Shown here: piece after piece, positions 20,880 through 29,912 of the stretch
How positions within the stretch are numbered: position 1 is the stretch's first letter
Layout of the letters: every line of letters begins with the position of its first letter
NCBI GenBank assembly: GCA_947598825.1
Contig: CANQFM010000031.1
Coordinates: 1-36,320, forward strand
Length of the DNA: 36,320 bases
DNA from: an uncultured Eisenbergiella sp.
GTDB taxonomy: Bacteria; Bacillota; Clostridia; Lachnospirales; Lachnospiraceae
Direction of reading: 5' to 3'
Program-made: the position numbers and the translations under genes
The notes under the pieces: generated by a model
Databases searched by the model: none
What the model was told of the DNA's origin: nothing
Seen by the model: the letters and a program-made list of their open reading frames with translations, nothing else

Positions 20880-21022
20880 GTTGTCTTCTTTCATCCAGAC
20901 TGTACTGTCGGCTTCGGAATCTCCCAACGGACTTTCCCGTCGTCCGCTGCGATCACCGAATCATGCCTTATCGGCTCGTGGGCTATACCACCGGTTGGGA
21001 CTTGCACCCGACCCTGAAGAAC
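20880..21022 (-). promoter_or_regulatory. FMN riboswitch (RFN element)
   Basis: The minus strand carries the conserved blocks in order: TTCAGGGTCGGGTGCAAGTC, CCAACCGGTGGTATAGCCC, ACGAGCC, then GATTCCGAAGCCGACAGTAC and AGTCTGGATGAAAGAAGAC. FMN binding favours the downstream terminator and so shuts off ribU. Confidence 0.95.
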
Positions 21023-21047
21023 TTTACCTTATTTTGTTTACCTGCTC

Positions 21048-21076
21048 ATCATACTCCCGTCGTTTCAGTCTGTCAA
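21048..21076 (-). promoter_or_regulatory. Promoter of the ribU transcript
   Basis: Consensus TTGACA, a 17-base spacer and TATGAT on the minus strand; the start point would be near 21041, about 20 bases before the FMN aptamer. Confidence 0.8.
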
Positions 21077-21079
21077 TCC

Positions 21080-21140
21080 CCTTTTACAGACGCTCGGCCA
21101 GGCGGATGTTACAGACCGCGCGGCCAGGCTGGCGTTACAG
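21080..21140 (-). repeat. Imperfect ~26-bp tandem duplication over the tex stop codon
   Basis: On the minus strand CTGTAACGCCAGCCTGGCCG is followed by CTGTAACATCCGCCTGGCCG and then CTGTAAAAG. The first CTGTAA is the Leu-stop of tex. No structure or gene is obvious in the repeats. Confidence 0.6.
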
Positions 21141-23597
21141 CCGCATGGTCAGGCTGATCCGTTTCCTGGCCAGATCCACCTCCAACACCTTGACGTCCAC
21201 GATATCCCCGACGCTGACCGCTTCCAGCGGATGCTTGATAAAACGGTCCGTGATCCGGGAAATATGCACCAGTCCGTCCTGATGTACGCCGATATCCACA
21301 AACGCGCCGAAGTCAATGACGTTGCGAACTGTGCCTTTTAAGACCATACCCGGCTTTAAGTCCTTCATCTCCAGGACGTCGCTGCGCAGGATGGGGGCCG
21401 GCATGTCCTCTCTGGGATCCCGGGCCGGTTTCTCCAGTTCCTTCAGGATATCGTCCAGCGTGATCTCGCCGATGCCCAGCTCCTGAGCCAACGCCTTTTT
21501 ATCCTTGATCCGGCGTTCCAGCGTTGTGCGCTCCGGCACCGTGTTCTCCAGCGCCGTGAGGCCTGCACCCTTTTGCGGACGTTCGCCTCCCTGCTTCTGC
21601 TGCGGCACAGGCTTCGCGTTTTTTCGTTCCGCCTGTCCCATCTGCCCCATAGCGGCGGCCAGCGCTTTCCCCATGGCGGTATCCGTATTGCGGATCACAA
21701 AGCCGTTCTGGCGGCGGCCCTGTTTTGCGCTGCCGTTTCGATCTGTACTGCCGCTTCGGCCTGTACTGCCGTTTCGATCTGTATCGCCGTTTCGGTCTGC
21801 GCTGCCGTTTCGGTCTGCGCTGCCTGCGGCCCGTTTTTTCTTCGCCTCCGCCTGCAGCGCGCGCACATCCTCCATGGTCATGCCCAGCTTGTCCAGAAGC
21901 CCCATGGCGGCCTCATAGGACTCAGGATGCACGCTGGTGGCATCCAGAGGATTGTCCCCGTCCAGAATACGCATGAACCCGGCGCACTGCTCATAGGCTT
22001 TGGGACCTAGCTTGGCCACTTTCAAAAGCTGCCTGCGGTCCGTAAAACGCCCGTTGGCCTCCCGGTATTCCACAATGTTCTTCGCCAGTGTCTTGCTCAC
22101 GCCGGAAATATAGGAAAGCAGGGAAACGGAAGCGGTGTTTAAGTCCACGCCGACCCGGTTCACGCAGTCCTCCACCACACCGTTTAACGCTTCTCCCAGC
22201 TTCTTCTGGTTCATATCGTGCTGATACTGCCCTACCCCGATGGACTTGGGATCGATCTTCACCAGCTCCGCCAGCGGATCCTGGAGGCGGCGGGCGATGG
22301 AAGCCGCGCTGCGCTGTCCCACGTCAAAATTGGGGAACTCCTCCGTCGCCAGCTTACTGGCGGAATAGACCGAAGCCCCCGCTTCATTGACGATGACATA
22401 CTGGATCGGTTTTTTCAGTTCCCGGAGCAGCTCCACGATCACCTGTTCCGATTCCCGGGAAGCGGTGCCGTTTCCCACCGAGATCAGGGTAATGCCGTAT
22501 TTTTCGATCAAGCGTTTTAACTCCCGCTTCGATTCTTCCACTTTATTCTGGGGCGCGGTAGGATAGATCACTTTGGTATCCAGGACTTTTCCCGTAGGAT
22601 CCACCACCGCCAGCTTACAGCCCGTGCGAAACGCAGGATCCCAGCCCAGCACCACGCGGCCCGTGATCGGCGGCTGCATCAAAAGCTGTCCCAGGTTTTT
22701 GCCGAACACGTCGATCGCGCCTTCCTGGGCTTTCTCCGTCAGTTCGTTGCGGATCTCCCGCTCGATAGCGGGGGCAATGAGCCGATCATAGCTGTCGGCG
22801 ATCACTTCCTCAAGCACGGGGCCCGTAACGGCGTTCTCCCGAGTGATCACCTGTTTTTTGAGATATTGAAGGATATGCTCTGTCGGCGCTTCCACCTTTA
22901 CATTCAAAAACTTCTCCGCTTCTCCCCGATTCAGGGCCAGGATCCTGTGCCCTGCGGCTTTTTTTACAGGCTCTTCATAGGCGTAATACATTTCGTAAAC
23001 GCTGGCTGCCTTTTCGTCTCTGGCCGTGCTGGTCAGTTTTCCTTCGTCAAAGGTAAGGTTTCGGATGAAAATGCGGTGATCTGCTTCGTCGGAAATTCGC
23101 TCCGCCAGAATATCCTTCGCGCCCTGCAGGGCCTCGGATACATCTGCGGCCCCATTTTCTCCCCCGATATATTTTTCCGCCTCTTTCTCCAACGGCGTTT
23201 CTGTCTCCTGCTGCCAGATCAAATCCGCCAGTCCTTCCAGTCCCTTTTCCTTCGCCACACTGGCCCTGGTCTTTCTCTTGGGACGGTATGGACGGTACAG
23301 ATCCTCCACCACTACCAGCGTCTCCGCCGCCTGGATCCGGTCTTTTAACTCCGGCGTCAGCTTTCCCTGTTCCTCGATGCTTTTGAGAACCGACTCCTTC
23401 TTTTCCTCCAGATTGCGCAGATATTGCAGCCGTTCGTCCAGGTTGCGCAACACCTCATCGTTTAAGGAGCCTGTGGCCTCCTTGCGGTAACGGGAAATAA
23501 ACGGGATCGTGTTGCCCTCGTCGATGAGCTTTACAGCGGCTTCCACCTGCCAGCGCTCCACCTTCAGTTCTTCTTTCAGCTTGTTTAAAATATCCAT
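21135..23597 (-). CDS. tex: Tex-family RNA-binding protein
   Basis: An 820-residue Tex/YhgF protein, larger than the usual ~715-780. It has a helical Tex N-terminus (PFISRYRKEATGSLNDEVLR), a YqgF/RuvC-like domain (~315-430; VVLGWDPAFRTGCKLAVVD), tandem helix-hairpin-helix motifs (~490-560) and an S1 domain (~747-818; GTVRNVIDFGAFVDIGVHQD). Tex binds nucleic acid and is linked to transcription and translation quality control. The extra length is a low-complexity linker between the HhH region and S1, including tandem (S/D)xDRNG units encoded by 18-bp repeats. Start ATG at 23597 follows GAGAGGCAG. Monocistronic. Confidence 0.95.
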   Translation of the reverse strand: MDILNKLKEELKVERWQVEAAVKLIDEGNTIPFISRYRKEATGSLNDEVLRNLDERLQYLRNLEEKKESVLKSIEEQGKLTPELKDRIQAAETLVVVEDLYRPYRPKRKTRASVAKEKGLEGLADLIWQQETETPLEKEAEKYIGGENGAADVSEALQGAKDILAERISDEADHRIFIRNLTFDEGKLTSTARDEKAASVYEMYYAYEEPVKKAAGHRILALNRGEAEKFLNVKVEAPTEHILQYLKKQVITRENAVTGPVLEEVIADSYDRLIAPAIEREIRNELTEKAQEGAIDVFGKNLGQLLMQPPITGRVVLGWDPAFRTGCKLAVVDPTGKVLDTKVIYPTAPQNKVEESKRELKRLIEKYGITLISVGNGTASRESEQVIVELLRELKKPIQYVIVNEAGASVYSASKLATEEFPNFDVGQRSAASIARRLQDPLAELVKIDPKSIGVGQYQHDMNQKKLGEALNGVVEDCVNRVGVDLNTASVSLLSYISGVSKTLAKNIVEYREANGRFTDRRQLLKVAKLGPKAYEQCAGFMRILDGDNPLDATSVHPESYEAAMGLLDKLGMTMEDVRALQAEAKKKRAAGSADRNGSADRNGDTDRNGSTGRSGSTDRNGSAKQGRRQNGFVIRNTDTAMGKALAAAMGQMGQAERKNAKPVPQQKQGGERPQKGAGLTALENTVPERTTLERRIKDKKALAQELGIGEITLDDILKELEKPARDPREDMPAPILRSDVLEMKDLKPGMVLKGTVRNVIDFGAFVDIGVHQDGLVHISRITDRFIKHPLEAVSVGDIVDVKVLEVDLARKRISLTMRL
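21728..21817. repeat. Five 18-bp tandem repeats in the tex linker
   Basis: Units of the form CGCTGCCGTTTCGATCTG with few substitutions run five times, with a degenerate part-copy at each end. On the coding strand they encode six-residue units of the SADRNG / STDRNG type (one copy is STGRSG). Copy-number change would keep the frame. Confidence 0.9.
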
Positions 23598-23616
23598 TTC
23601 TGCCTCTCGCTTCTAC

Positions 23617-23632
23617 CGCCTGCAGGCGGTTC
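23617..23632. other. Perfect palindrome in the tex leader
   Basis: ACCGCCTGCAGGCGGT is a 16-base perfect palindrome ~20 bases before the tex start. It could be a protein-binding site; in RNA it could only fold as a short strained hairpin. Role unknown. Confidence 0.4.
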
Positions 23633-23665
23633 TCCTTTGGCCGCGTTTTGCAAACGCCCTATTTT

Positions 23666-23695
23666 AGTATAACGGAAACCCCACCGGCATTGCAA
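23666..23695 (-). promoter_or_regulatory. Promoter of tex
   Basis: TTGCAA, an 18-base spacer and TATACT on the minus strand. The remaining divergent intergenic DNA to 23790 holds a short direct repeat (CTGCTGCCGAGG at ~23711 and ~23733) and nothing else I recognise. Confidence 0.65.
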
Positions 23696-23790
23696 GCCCC
23701 GTTTGCTCCCTGCTGCCGAGGGAGATTGCGTCCTGCTGCCGAGGAAGGATGCCCCATTTAAAAAGTGGCGGCCGTTCACATTTTTTTCAT

Positions 23791-23819
23791 TTGTATCCGC
23801 CCGCAAAAAGTGGTATGCT
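23791..23819 (+). promoter_or_regulatory. Promoter of the DUF4190-like/DUF975 operon
   Basis: TTGTAT, a 17-base spacer and TATGCT, 27 bases before the first start codon. Confidence 0.65.
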
Positions 23820-23846
23820 GTCTTCATAGGAAAGGAGGGACTCTTT

Positions 23847-24266
23847 ATGCAGGACGATCTCTCAACGATGCGCCGTGAGCCCTCTGCGCTGCCGGGAAAC
23901 GGGTTTGCCATCGCCTCACTGGTATTTGGCATTCTGGCGCTTATCAGCACGATGACGATGACCATAGTGATCCCTGTCTTTTTTGGAAGCCTGGCTATTA
24001 TTCTGGGCTTTCTTTCCAGAGGGAACCGGACTTCCCTGCATCACTATGCGCTGACTGCCGTCATCACCGGCTGCTGCTCGCTCGTCATCAACGTCGCGCT
24101 CTTTGCCGGCTCCTTTTATATGATCTTTTCCAACAAAGAGATGGCGCAGCAGTATTGGAACATGATGAATGAAACCTATGAGCAGATGACCGGCATGACG
24201 CTGGAGGAGCTGCTTCAGAATTACGGACTGGGAACGGATACCCCCACTTCCACGACACAGAGGTAA
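23847..24266 (+). CDS. Small DUF4190-like membrane protein
   Basis: A 139-residue protein with a polar N-terminus ending in PGNGFAIASLVFGILAL. It has two main hydrophobic hairpin helices (~23-52, FGSLAIILGFLSRGNR loop) and a third (~70-92), then a Glu/Met-rich polar tail. The GFAIASLVFGILAL start and the AIILGFLSRG turn are characteristic of DUF4190-type proteins, whose function is not established. ATG at 23847 has AAAGGAGGG seven bases upstream. It is five bases ahead of the DUF975 gene and almost certainly co-transcribed with it. Confidence 0.75.
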   Translation: MQDDLSTMRREPSALPGNGFAIASLVFGILALISTMTMTIVIPVFFGSLAIILGFLSRGNRTSLHHYALTAVITGCCSLVINVALFAGSFYMIFSNKEMAQQYWNMMNETYEQMTGMTLEELLQNYGLGTDTPTSTTQR

Positions 24267-24271
24267 TCGAC

Positions 24272-24985
24272 ATGAATTGTTTTGCTACCAGGGCGGAACT
24301 CAAATCCCGGGCAAGGCAGTCTTTGATGGGCCATTATTTCTCCCTCTCAGGCGCCTTTCTCACGATCGGGCTACTGCAATATCTCGTCTCGGTCCCGCCC
24401 TCCCTTATGAACGTCCAGCCGCCTTTCGGCATGCTGCTTTACTACGGCGCCTATTTCGCGCTGGAACTCTTTTACGGGATCTTCCAGGCGGGGCTGGCCT
24501 TTTTATTCCTGAGCAACGCCTGCGGCCAGCCTGTCAGCATGAACGGTATTTTTTCCGGCTTCTGGAATAATCCGGGCAGGGCCGCCATGGTGCGGTTTTT
24601 CCCCGCCCTGCTCCTGCTGATACCGGACATCGTGCCTACGATCTGCCTCACCCAGTTTGCTGACGGACACGATCAGAAATGGCTGTGGTACGGGCTCCTG
24701 ATCACTCTGATCCTGCTGCCCTATACTTTCTTTGTGGAGATCCTCTATTCCCAGGCCTTCTATGTCATGCTGGACTATCCGGACATGGAAGCCAGCGAAT
24801 GCCTGCGCTATTCCAGACGCCTGATGAAAGGCAATATGCTCCGCTTCCTCTGGCTGCGGTTCAGCTTCCTGCCGCTGGTGATCCTCGGTTTTTTAAGCTG
24901 CGGCATCGGGCTGTTGTTTGTCTATCCTTACCGGGAGCAGACCTACGCCAACTTCTACCTGGATCTGGTCGCGCAGCAAGAATAA
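24272..24985 (+). CDS. DUF975 family integral membrane protein
   Basis: A 237-residue protein with about six helices. The C-terminal hallmark of DUF975 is clear: a SRRLMKGNMLRFLWLRFSFL segment, then a GFLSCGIGLLFVYPYREQTY stretch and a closing ANFYLDL. The N-terminal RAELKSRARQSLMGHY is also family-typical. The biochemical function of DUF975 proteins is unknown; they are common in Firmicutes and often sit beside other small membrane proteins, as here. AGAGGTAA in the end of the upstream gene serves as its ribosome binding site. It ends at a shared terminator with prfB. Confidence 0.85.
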   Translation: MNCFATRAELKSRARQSLMGHYFSLSGAFLTIGLLQYLVSVPPSLMNVQPPFGMLLYYGAYFALELFYGIFQAGLAFLFLSNACGQPVSMNGIFSGFWNNPGRAAMVRFFPALLLLIPDIVPTICLTQFADGHDQKWLWYGLLITLILLPYTFFVEILYSQAFYVMLDYPDMEASECLRYSRRLMKGNMLRFLWLRFSFLPLVILGFLSCGIGLLFVYPYREQTYANFYLDLVAQQE

Positions 24986-25010
24986 TGTCGCCGCCACCTG
25001 TAAAACGGGA

Positions 25011-25052
25011 AAAAATACCCCATGGGCATATGTCCATGGGGATTCTTTTTTC
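25011..25052. terminator. Bidirectional terminator between DUF975 gene and prfB
   Basis: Perfect eight-base stem CCCCATGG/CCATGGGG (25018-25025 with 25034-25041). The plus strand continues ATTCTTTTTT and the minus strand TATTTTTTCCC. Confidence 0.9.
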
Positions 25053-25063
25053 CTTTTCTGGTA

Positions 25064-26197
25064 TTAGGCCCTCTGTTCTTCCGCCTTTTTGGCGCTGATC
25101 CATTTCAGATAGGCGTTGATAAAAGGATCCAGATTGCCGTCCAGCACGCCGTCGGCGTTGGAAACCTCCTGATCGGTGCGCAGATCCTTGACCAGCTTAT
25201 AGGGCTGCAGCACATAGGATCGGATCTGGTTGCCCCAGGCGATGTCCTTTACCTCGCCGCGGATATCGGAAAGCTTCTCCGCGTTGGCCTCCTGCTTGAG
25301 CAGATACAGCTTGGCCTTCAGCATCTGCATCGCCTTATCCTTGTTCTGGAACTGGGAGCGTTCGTTCTGGCACTGAACCACCACACCCGTGGGCAGATGG
25401 GTGATCCGCACGGCCGAGGAGGTCTTATTAATATGCTGGCCGCCGGCGCCGCTGCTTCGGTAGGTATCGACCCGCAGATCCTCGGGATTGATCTCGATGT
25501 CCAGATCTTCCTCGATGTCCGGCATCACATCCAGGGAAACGAAAGAGGTCTGCCGTTTCCCCTGGGCGTTGAAAGGCGAGATCCGCACCAGCCGGTGTAC
25601 GCCCTTTTCGGATTTCAGATAGCCGTAGGCGTTTTCGCCGTTGACCTGGAAGGTCACGGACTTGATGCCCGCTTCGTCGCCGTCCAGATAGTCCAGCACC
25701 TCCACGGAAAAGCCTTTTTTCTCCGCCCAGCGGGTATACATGCGGTAGAGCATGCTACACCAGTCGCAGCTCTCCGTGCCGCCCGCGCCGGCGTTGAGCT
25801 TTAAGATCGCGTTGCTCTTGTCGTATTCACCGGACAAAAGCGTGGAGATGCGCAGTTCGTCCAGCTCCGCCACGAATTCATCCAGTTCCCCCCTGATCTC
25901 CCCTTCCATCTCGGGGTCGTCTTCCTCGTAGCCCATTTCGATCAGCGTTTCGATGTCGGAATACTGGGTCTTTAACTTCTCGCACAGATCCCTGGTATCC
26001 TTTAAGTTTTTCAATTCCTTCATCTTGCGGTTGGAGGAATCCGGATCGTCCCAGAAGCCCGGTGCTTCCAGTTCCATTTCCAGTTCCTCGATCCGCTTGC
26101 TCTTTCCGTCCAGATCCAGAGAATCGATCACCTCCTGCAGCGTCGTCTCATAACTCTGCAGTTCGAACTTCATCTGGTCGAGTTCCACCATTGCCAT
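25064..26197 (-). CDS. prfB: Peptide chain release factor 2
   Basis: A 377-residue RF2 that releases peptides at UGA and UAA codons. The stop-codon recognition motif SPF (207-209) and the catalytic GGQ (252-254, SSGAGGQHINKT) are intact. Most bacterial prfB genes contain an in-frame UGA near codon 26 that is bypassed by +1 frameshifting. Here the frame is continuous: the equivalent SLDLD (residues 26-30) is encoded TCT CTG GAT CTG GAC, with no CTTTGA. AGGAGG (26131-26136) still lies just upstream. The ATG at 26197 has GGAG nine bases upstream; a TTG at 26203 is too close to it. It follows secA by 16 bases, the common secA-prfB order. Confidence 0.95.
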   Translation of the reverse strand: MAMVELDQMKFELQSYETTLQEVIDSLDLDGKSKRIEELEMELEAPGFWDDPDSSNRKMKELKNLKDTRDLCEKLKTQYSDIETLIEMGYEEDDPEMEGEIRGELDEFVAELDELRISTLLSGEYDKSNAILKLNAGAGGTESCDWCSMLYRMYTRWAEKKGFSVEVLDYLDGDEAGIKSVTFQVNGENAYGYLKSEKGVHRLVRISPFNAQGKRQTSFVSLDVMPDIEEDLDIEINPEDLRVDTYRSSGAGGQHINKTSSAVRITHLPTGVVVQCQNERSQFQNKDKAMQMLKAKLYLLKQEANAEKLSDIRGEVKDIAWGNQIRSYVLQPYKLVKDLRTDQEVSNADGVLDGNLDPFINAYLKWISAKKAEEQRA

Positions 26198-26213
26198 ATC
26201 CAAAAACTCCTTC

Positions 26214-28781
26214 TTATTTGTTCCGGCCGCAACAGTTCTTATATTTCTTGCCGCTGCCGCAGGGACAGGGATCGTTGGGATAAACCTTCATCTTTTCCCG
26301 CTTTACGGGCTTCTTCGGGCCGGAATCGTCCTTGTTGGTGCCCGTCACCTTGGCCACCTGCTCCCGCTCCACCTTCTGCTCGATACGGATATGGCAGAGT
26401 ACGCGGACCGTATCCTCCTTAATGCTTTCGGTCATGTTGTCAAACATCTCATAACCGCTCATCTTATATTCTACCAGCGGATCCCGCTGTCCATAGGCCT
26501 GCAGGCCGATCCCCTGGCGAAGCTGCTCCATATCGTCGATATGGGTCATCCATTTGCGGTCGATGACCTTTAGCAGAATAACGCGCTCCGCCTCCCGGAT
26601 CAGCTCTGAATTCGGGAACTCTGCCTCTTTTGCCTCGTAAAACTTTACCGCTTCTTCCTTCAACTGCTGCTTTAAGCCGTTGCGCTTCGGGTTCGCCACC
26701 CGTTCGCGGGTGACCGGTTCCAGCGGAATGATCGGCAAAAGCAGGGAATTGAGTTCGGCGAAATTCCAATCTTCGATGCCAGCGTCCTCGCCGATCACCA
26801 TGTCCACCGTATTATCCACGATATCCGTCAGCATCTTGTAAATGGAATCGCGCATGCTCTCGCCGTCCAGCACCCGGCGGCGCTCCGCATAAATGATCTC
26901 GCGCTGTTCGTTCATCACCTGGTCGTATTCCAGCAGGTTCTTACGGATGCCGAAGTTATTGCCTTCAATCTTCTTCTGGGCGTTCTCGATGGCCTTGTTC
27001 AGCATCTTATGCTCGATCTCCTGCCCTTCGGGGATCCCCAGGGCGTTAAACATGGAGATCATCTTCTCGGAGCCGAACAGCCGCATCAGATCGTCCTCCA
27101 GGGAAATATAAAATTTGGATTCCCCGGGATCTCCCTGACGGCCGGAACGGCCGCGCAACTGGTTGTCGATACGGCGGGACTCATGGCGCTCGGTGCCGAT
27201 GATCTTTAAGCCGCCGGCGGCCTTGGCCTCTTCGTCCAGCTTAATATCCGTACCACGACCGGCCATGTTGGTAGCGATGGTCACGGCGCCGTGAATACCG
27301 GCGTCCGCCACGATCTCCGCTTCCAGTTCATGGAACTTGGCGTTTAACACCTTATGCTGGATCCCTTCCCGGCGCAGCATACCGGAAAGCTCTTCGGAGG
27401 CCTCGATCGTAATAGTGCCGACCAGGACGGGCTGCCCTTTTGCGTGGGCCTCTTTCACCGCCTCCACAATGGCGTGGAGCTTTTCCCGCCGGGTCTTATA
27501 TACCGCGTCATGGTGATCGATACGGATCACCGGACGGTTGGTAGGGATCTCCACTACGTCCATGCCGTAGATATCCCTGAACTCCTTTTCCTCCGTCAGC
27601 GCCGTACCGGTCATGCCGGCCTTTTTCTCAAATTTATTAAAGAAATTCTGGAAGGTGATGGTCGCCAGCGTCTTGCTCTCCCGCTTCACCTTCACATGCT
27701 CCTTGGCCTCGATGGCCTGATGCAGACCGTCGGAATAGCGGCGTCCCGGCATGATACGGCCGGTAAACTCATCCACGATAAGCACCTGATCGTCCTTGAC
27801 CACATAATCCTTATCGCGGTGCATCAGGTTATGGGCACGCAGCGCCAGGATGATATTGTTCTGGATCTCCAGATTGTCCGAATCCGCCAGATTGTCGATG
27901 CCGAAGAACTGCTCCACCTTAGTGATGCCCTCGGCGGTCAGGTTGACCACCTTGTCCTTCTCGTTGACGATGAAGTCCCCCGTTTCCTCCTGTTCGATGC
28001 CCATGATGGCGTCCATCTTGGACAGATCCTCCATATCCTTGCCCCGCACCATCCGCCGCGCCAGGATATCGCAGGCTTCATACAGGCTGGTGGACTTGCC
28101 GCTCTGTCCGGAAATGATCAGCGGCGTGCGCGCTTCGTCGATCAGCACCGAGTCCACCTCATCGACGATGGCGTAATGCAGGCCCCGCTGCACCAGTTGT
28201 TCCTTATAGATGGCCATATTGTCCCGCAGATAGTCAAAACCCAGTTCATTGTTGGTCACATAGGTGATATCGCAGGCATAGGCTTCCCGCCGTTCCTCGG
28301 GCTTCATGGTGTTTAGGATAACGCCCACCTTCAGGCCCAGAAACTCGTGCACCGCCCCCATCCACTGGGCGTCGCGGGCCGCCAGATAGTCGTTGACCGT
28401 GACTATATGCACGCCCTTGCCTTCCAGGGCATTCAGATAAGCGGGCAGGGTCGCCACCAGCGTTTTGCCTTCGCCGGTCTTCATCTCCGCGATACGGCCC
28501 TGATGCAGGATCACGCCGCCGATGAGCTGCACCCGAAAATGCTCCATGTTCAGTACGCGCCTGGCCGCTTCCCTGACCGCCGCATAGGCCTCCGGCATCA
28601 GGTCGTCCAGCGTCTCCGTGCCTGCCAGCCGTTCTTTAAATTCCCTCGTCTTATCTCGAAGCTGTTCGTCTGTAAGCTCCATCATGGCGGGACGGAGCTG
28701 TTCGATCTTCTCGACGATCGGCTCGATCCGCTTTAATTCCCTTTCACTGTGGGTTCCAAAAACCTTCTCGAAAATATTCAT
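26214..28781 (-). CDS. secA: Preprotein translocase ATPase SecA
   Basis: An 855-residue SecA, the motor that drives unfolded preproteins through SecYEG. Walker A is MKTGEGKT (100-107), the DEAD-type box is DEVD (207-210), and motif VI-like [13 protein letters not shown] is present. The preprotein cross-linking and helical scaffold regions are complete. The C-terminus has the zinc-binding SEC-C motif [13 protein letters not shown] after a Lys-rich linker. The ATG at 28781 gives the universal MNIFEKVFG start with GGGAG upstream; an open extension to 28826 is not homologous. It is presumably the export route for the large secreted proteins encoded nearby. Confidence 0.97.
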   Translation of the reverse strand: MNIFEKVFGTHSERELKRIEPIVEKIEQLRPAMMELTDEQLRDKTREFKERLAGTETLDDLMPEAYAAVREAARRVLNMEHFRVQLIGGVILHQGRIAEMKTGEGKTLVATLPAYLNALEGKGVHIVTVNDYLAARDAQWMGAVHEFLGLKVGVILNTMKPEERREAYACDITYVTNNELGFDYLRDNMAIYKEQLVQRGLHYAIVDEVDSVLIDEARTPLIISGQSGKSTSLYEACDILARRMVRGKDMEDLSKMDAIMGIEQEETGDFIVNEKDKVVNLTAEGITKVEQFFGIDNLADSDNLEIQNNIILALRAHNLMHRDKDYVVKDDQVLIVDEFTGRIMPGRRYSDGLHQAIEAKEHVKVKRESKTLATITFQNFFNKFEKKAGMTGTALTEEKEFRDIYGMDVVEIPTNRPVIRIDHHDAVYKTRREKLHAIVEAVKEAHAKGQPVLVGTITIEASEELSGMLRREGIQHKVLNAKFHELEAEIVADAGIHGAVTIATNMAGRGTDIKLDEEAKAAGGLKIIGTERHESRRIDNQLRGRSGRQGDPGESKFYISLEDDLMRLFGSEKMISMFNALGIPEGQEIEHKMLNKAIENAQKKIEGNNFGIRKNLLEYDQVMNEQREIIYAERRRVLDGESMRDSIYKMLTDIVDNTVDMVIGEDAGIEDWNFAELNSLLLPIIPLEPVTRERVANPKRNGLKQQLKEEAVKFYEAKEAEFPNSELIREAERVILLKVIDRKWMTHIDDMEQLRQGIGLQAYGQRDPLVEYKMSGYEMFDNMTESIKEDTVRVLCHIRIEQKVEREQVAKVTGTNKDDSGPKKPVKREKMKVYPNDPCPCGSGKKYKNCCGRNK

Positions 28782-28831
28782 GTACTCTGTTCTCCCATTG
28801 CATTTTCGATCCACATACAAATCCAACGTAT

Positions 28832-28860
28832 ATTCTAACAGATTCCCCGGGAAAATGCAA
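28832..28860 (-). promoter_or_regulatory. Promoter of secA-prfB
   Basis: TTGCAT, a 17-base spacer and TAGAAT on the minus strand, ~45 bases before the secA start. Confidence 0.65.
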
Positions 28861-28900
28861 GGAGCGCAACGCGCTTAACAAAAGCTGCTCGCTGCGCTCC
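28861..28900 (-). terminator. Possible terminator of the six-gene operon
   Basis: Eight-base stem GGAGCGCA/TGCGCTCC with a long loop, followed on the minus strand by TTGCATTTTCC, which is also the -35 region of secA. A second weaker stem, GGAAATGC/GCGTTTCC, lies at ~28912-28932. Neither has a strong T run, so read-through into secA is possible. Confidence 0.4.
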
Positions 28901-28931
28901 CTTCTAAGGAAATGCCCTTCTCAGCGTTTCC

Positions 28932-29873
28932 CTAAAATTCTACCGACCATTCTTTTTCTTTGTTCAACGGCTTTACCGGGTAATTCTCATAGGTTTTCCA
29001 GTAATAATCCTGCTTCTTGGCGTCCTCCATGTCCGGATCGAAAATATACCATTCTTTCCCGATCAGGATCTCCGTCCATCCGTGAGGCGTCAACCCTCCC
29101 CGCGCAGCGCGGATCTGCCCCGTGGCAACTCTCGCCTGATACCCCAGGCCCTTGGCCAGGCTGGCAAAAGCGGCCGCATACCTGAAACAGTTCCCTTCCC
29201 CCGTGGTCAGAAGCTGCAGCGCATAGCCTTCGGTCCAGTCTCCCTCCGGCGTTTCGTAAGTCCGTTTATAGCTGGTATGATCCAGGACATACTGATAGGC
29301 GGCCCTCAGCTTTTCTTCCGCTGACATATCGTTTGTCACGATCGAGGCCAAAATCTGCGTCACGCACTGTTTTAAGGGGGTCGCGATCTCCTCCTTCGCT
29401 TTTCTCTCCGCCTCCTGCCTGGCCTCCTCTGCCCCTTCCTCTTTTGCCGCGATCAGGGCCTTTTGCGCCGCTTTCTCTGCCTCTTCCTTTTCCTGTTTCA
29501 GCTTACGCACTTCCTGGATCCTCTGCTCCAGCACGACGGCTCCGGTCCTCTCCAGACCTGTCTGCAGGATATTGTCGGCTTTCTCAAACTCCGCTTCATC
29601 GAGACAGGACTGGGTCTGAGCCAGATAGGCCAGTACCATCGCCTGCCCCACGGCTCCGTCATCCGGCTCCAGGCGCAGGGCGGCCTCGTATTCTGCGATC
29701 GCTTGTTCATACTCTGCTCCCGCCAGGCAGCGCTCCGCCGCCGCCATATGTTCCCGGTATTCCTGCGCTTTTCTGGCCTGTGCGGCGCCAAAGCCAACGG
29801 CTGCGGCCATCGCCAGAACGGCGGCGGTCGCCAGGAAGATCCAGATATCCTTCTTTTGCATGATCGCTTTCAT
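28932..29873 (-). CDS. Transglutaminase-like protein with TPR/coiled-coil N-terminus
   Basis: A 313-residue extracytoplasmic protein. It has one N-terminal helix (~10-32), a TPR-like segment (AERCLAGAEYEQAIAEYEAA, then LRLEPDDGAVG), a charged Lys/Glu/Ala coiled coil (~115-165) and a C-terminal transglutaminase/protease-like core. The catalytic triad is C229 (GEGNCFRYA), H264 (TPHGWTEI) and D279 (IFDPDME). The core is closely similar to that of the gene at 34773-35657, with identical spacing of the triad, but the N-terminal halves are unrelated. Such cores can act as peptidases, transglutaminases or amide-bond transferases; which one applies is unknown. Last gene of the operon, 39 bases after the VanX-like gene. 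GAGGAAG precedes the ATG. Confidence 0.85.
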   Translation of the reverse strand: MKAIMQKKDIWIFLATAAVLAMAAAVGFGAAQARKAQEYREHMAAAERCLAGAEYEQAIAEYEAALRLEPDDGAVGQAMVLAYLAQTQSCLDEAEFEKADNILQTGLERTGAVVLEQRIQEVRKLKQEKEEAEKAAQKALIAAKEEGAEEARQEAERKAKEEIATPLKQCVTQILASIVTNDMSAEEKLRAAYQYVLDHTSYKRTYETPEGDWTEGYALQLLTTGEGNCFRYAAAFASLAKGLGYQARVATGQIRAARGGLTPHGWTEILIGKEWYIFDPDMEDAKKQDYYWKTYENYPVKPLNKEKEWSVEF

Positions 29874-29912
29874 TCTCGTTCTTCCTCTGAAAAAAACTTT
29901 TCCCTGCTTTAT

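Noticed and set aside
27354-28316. 320-residue plus-strand open frame
   Set aside because: Antisense shadow of secA, which is unambiguous on the other strand.
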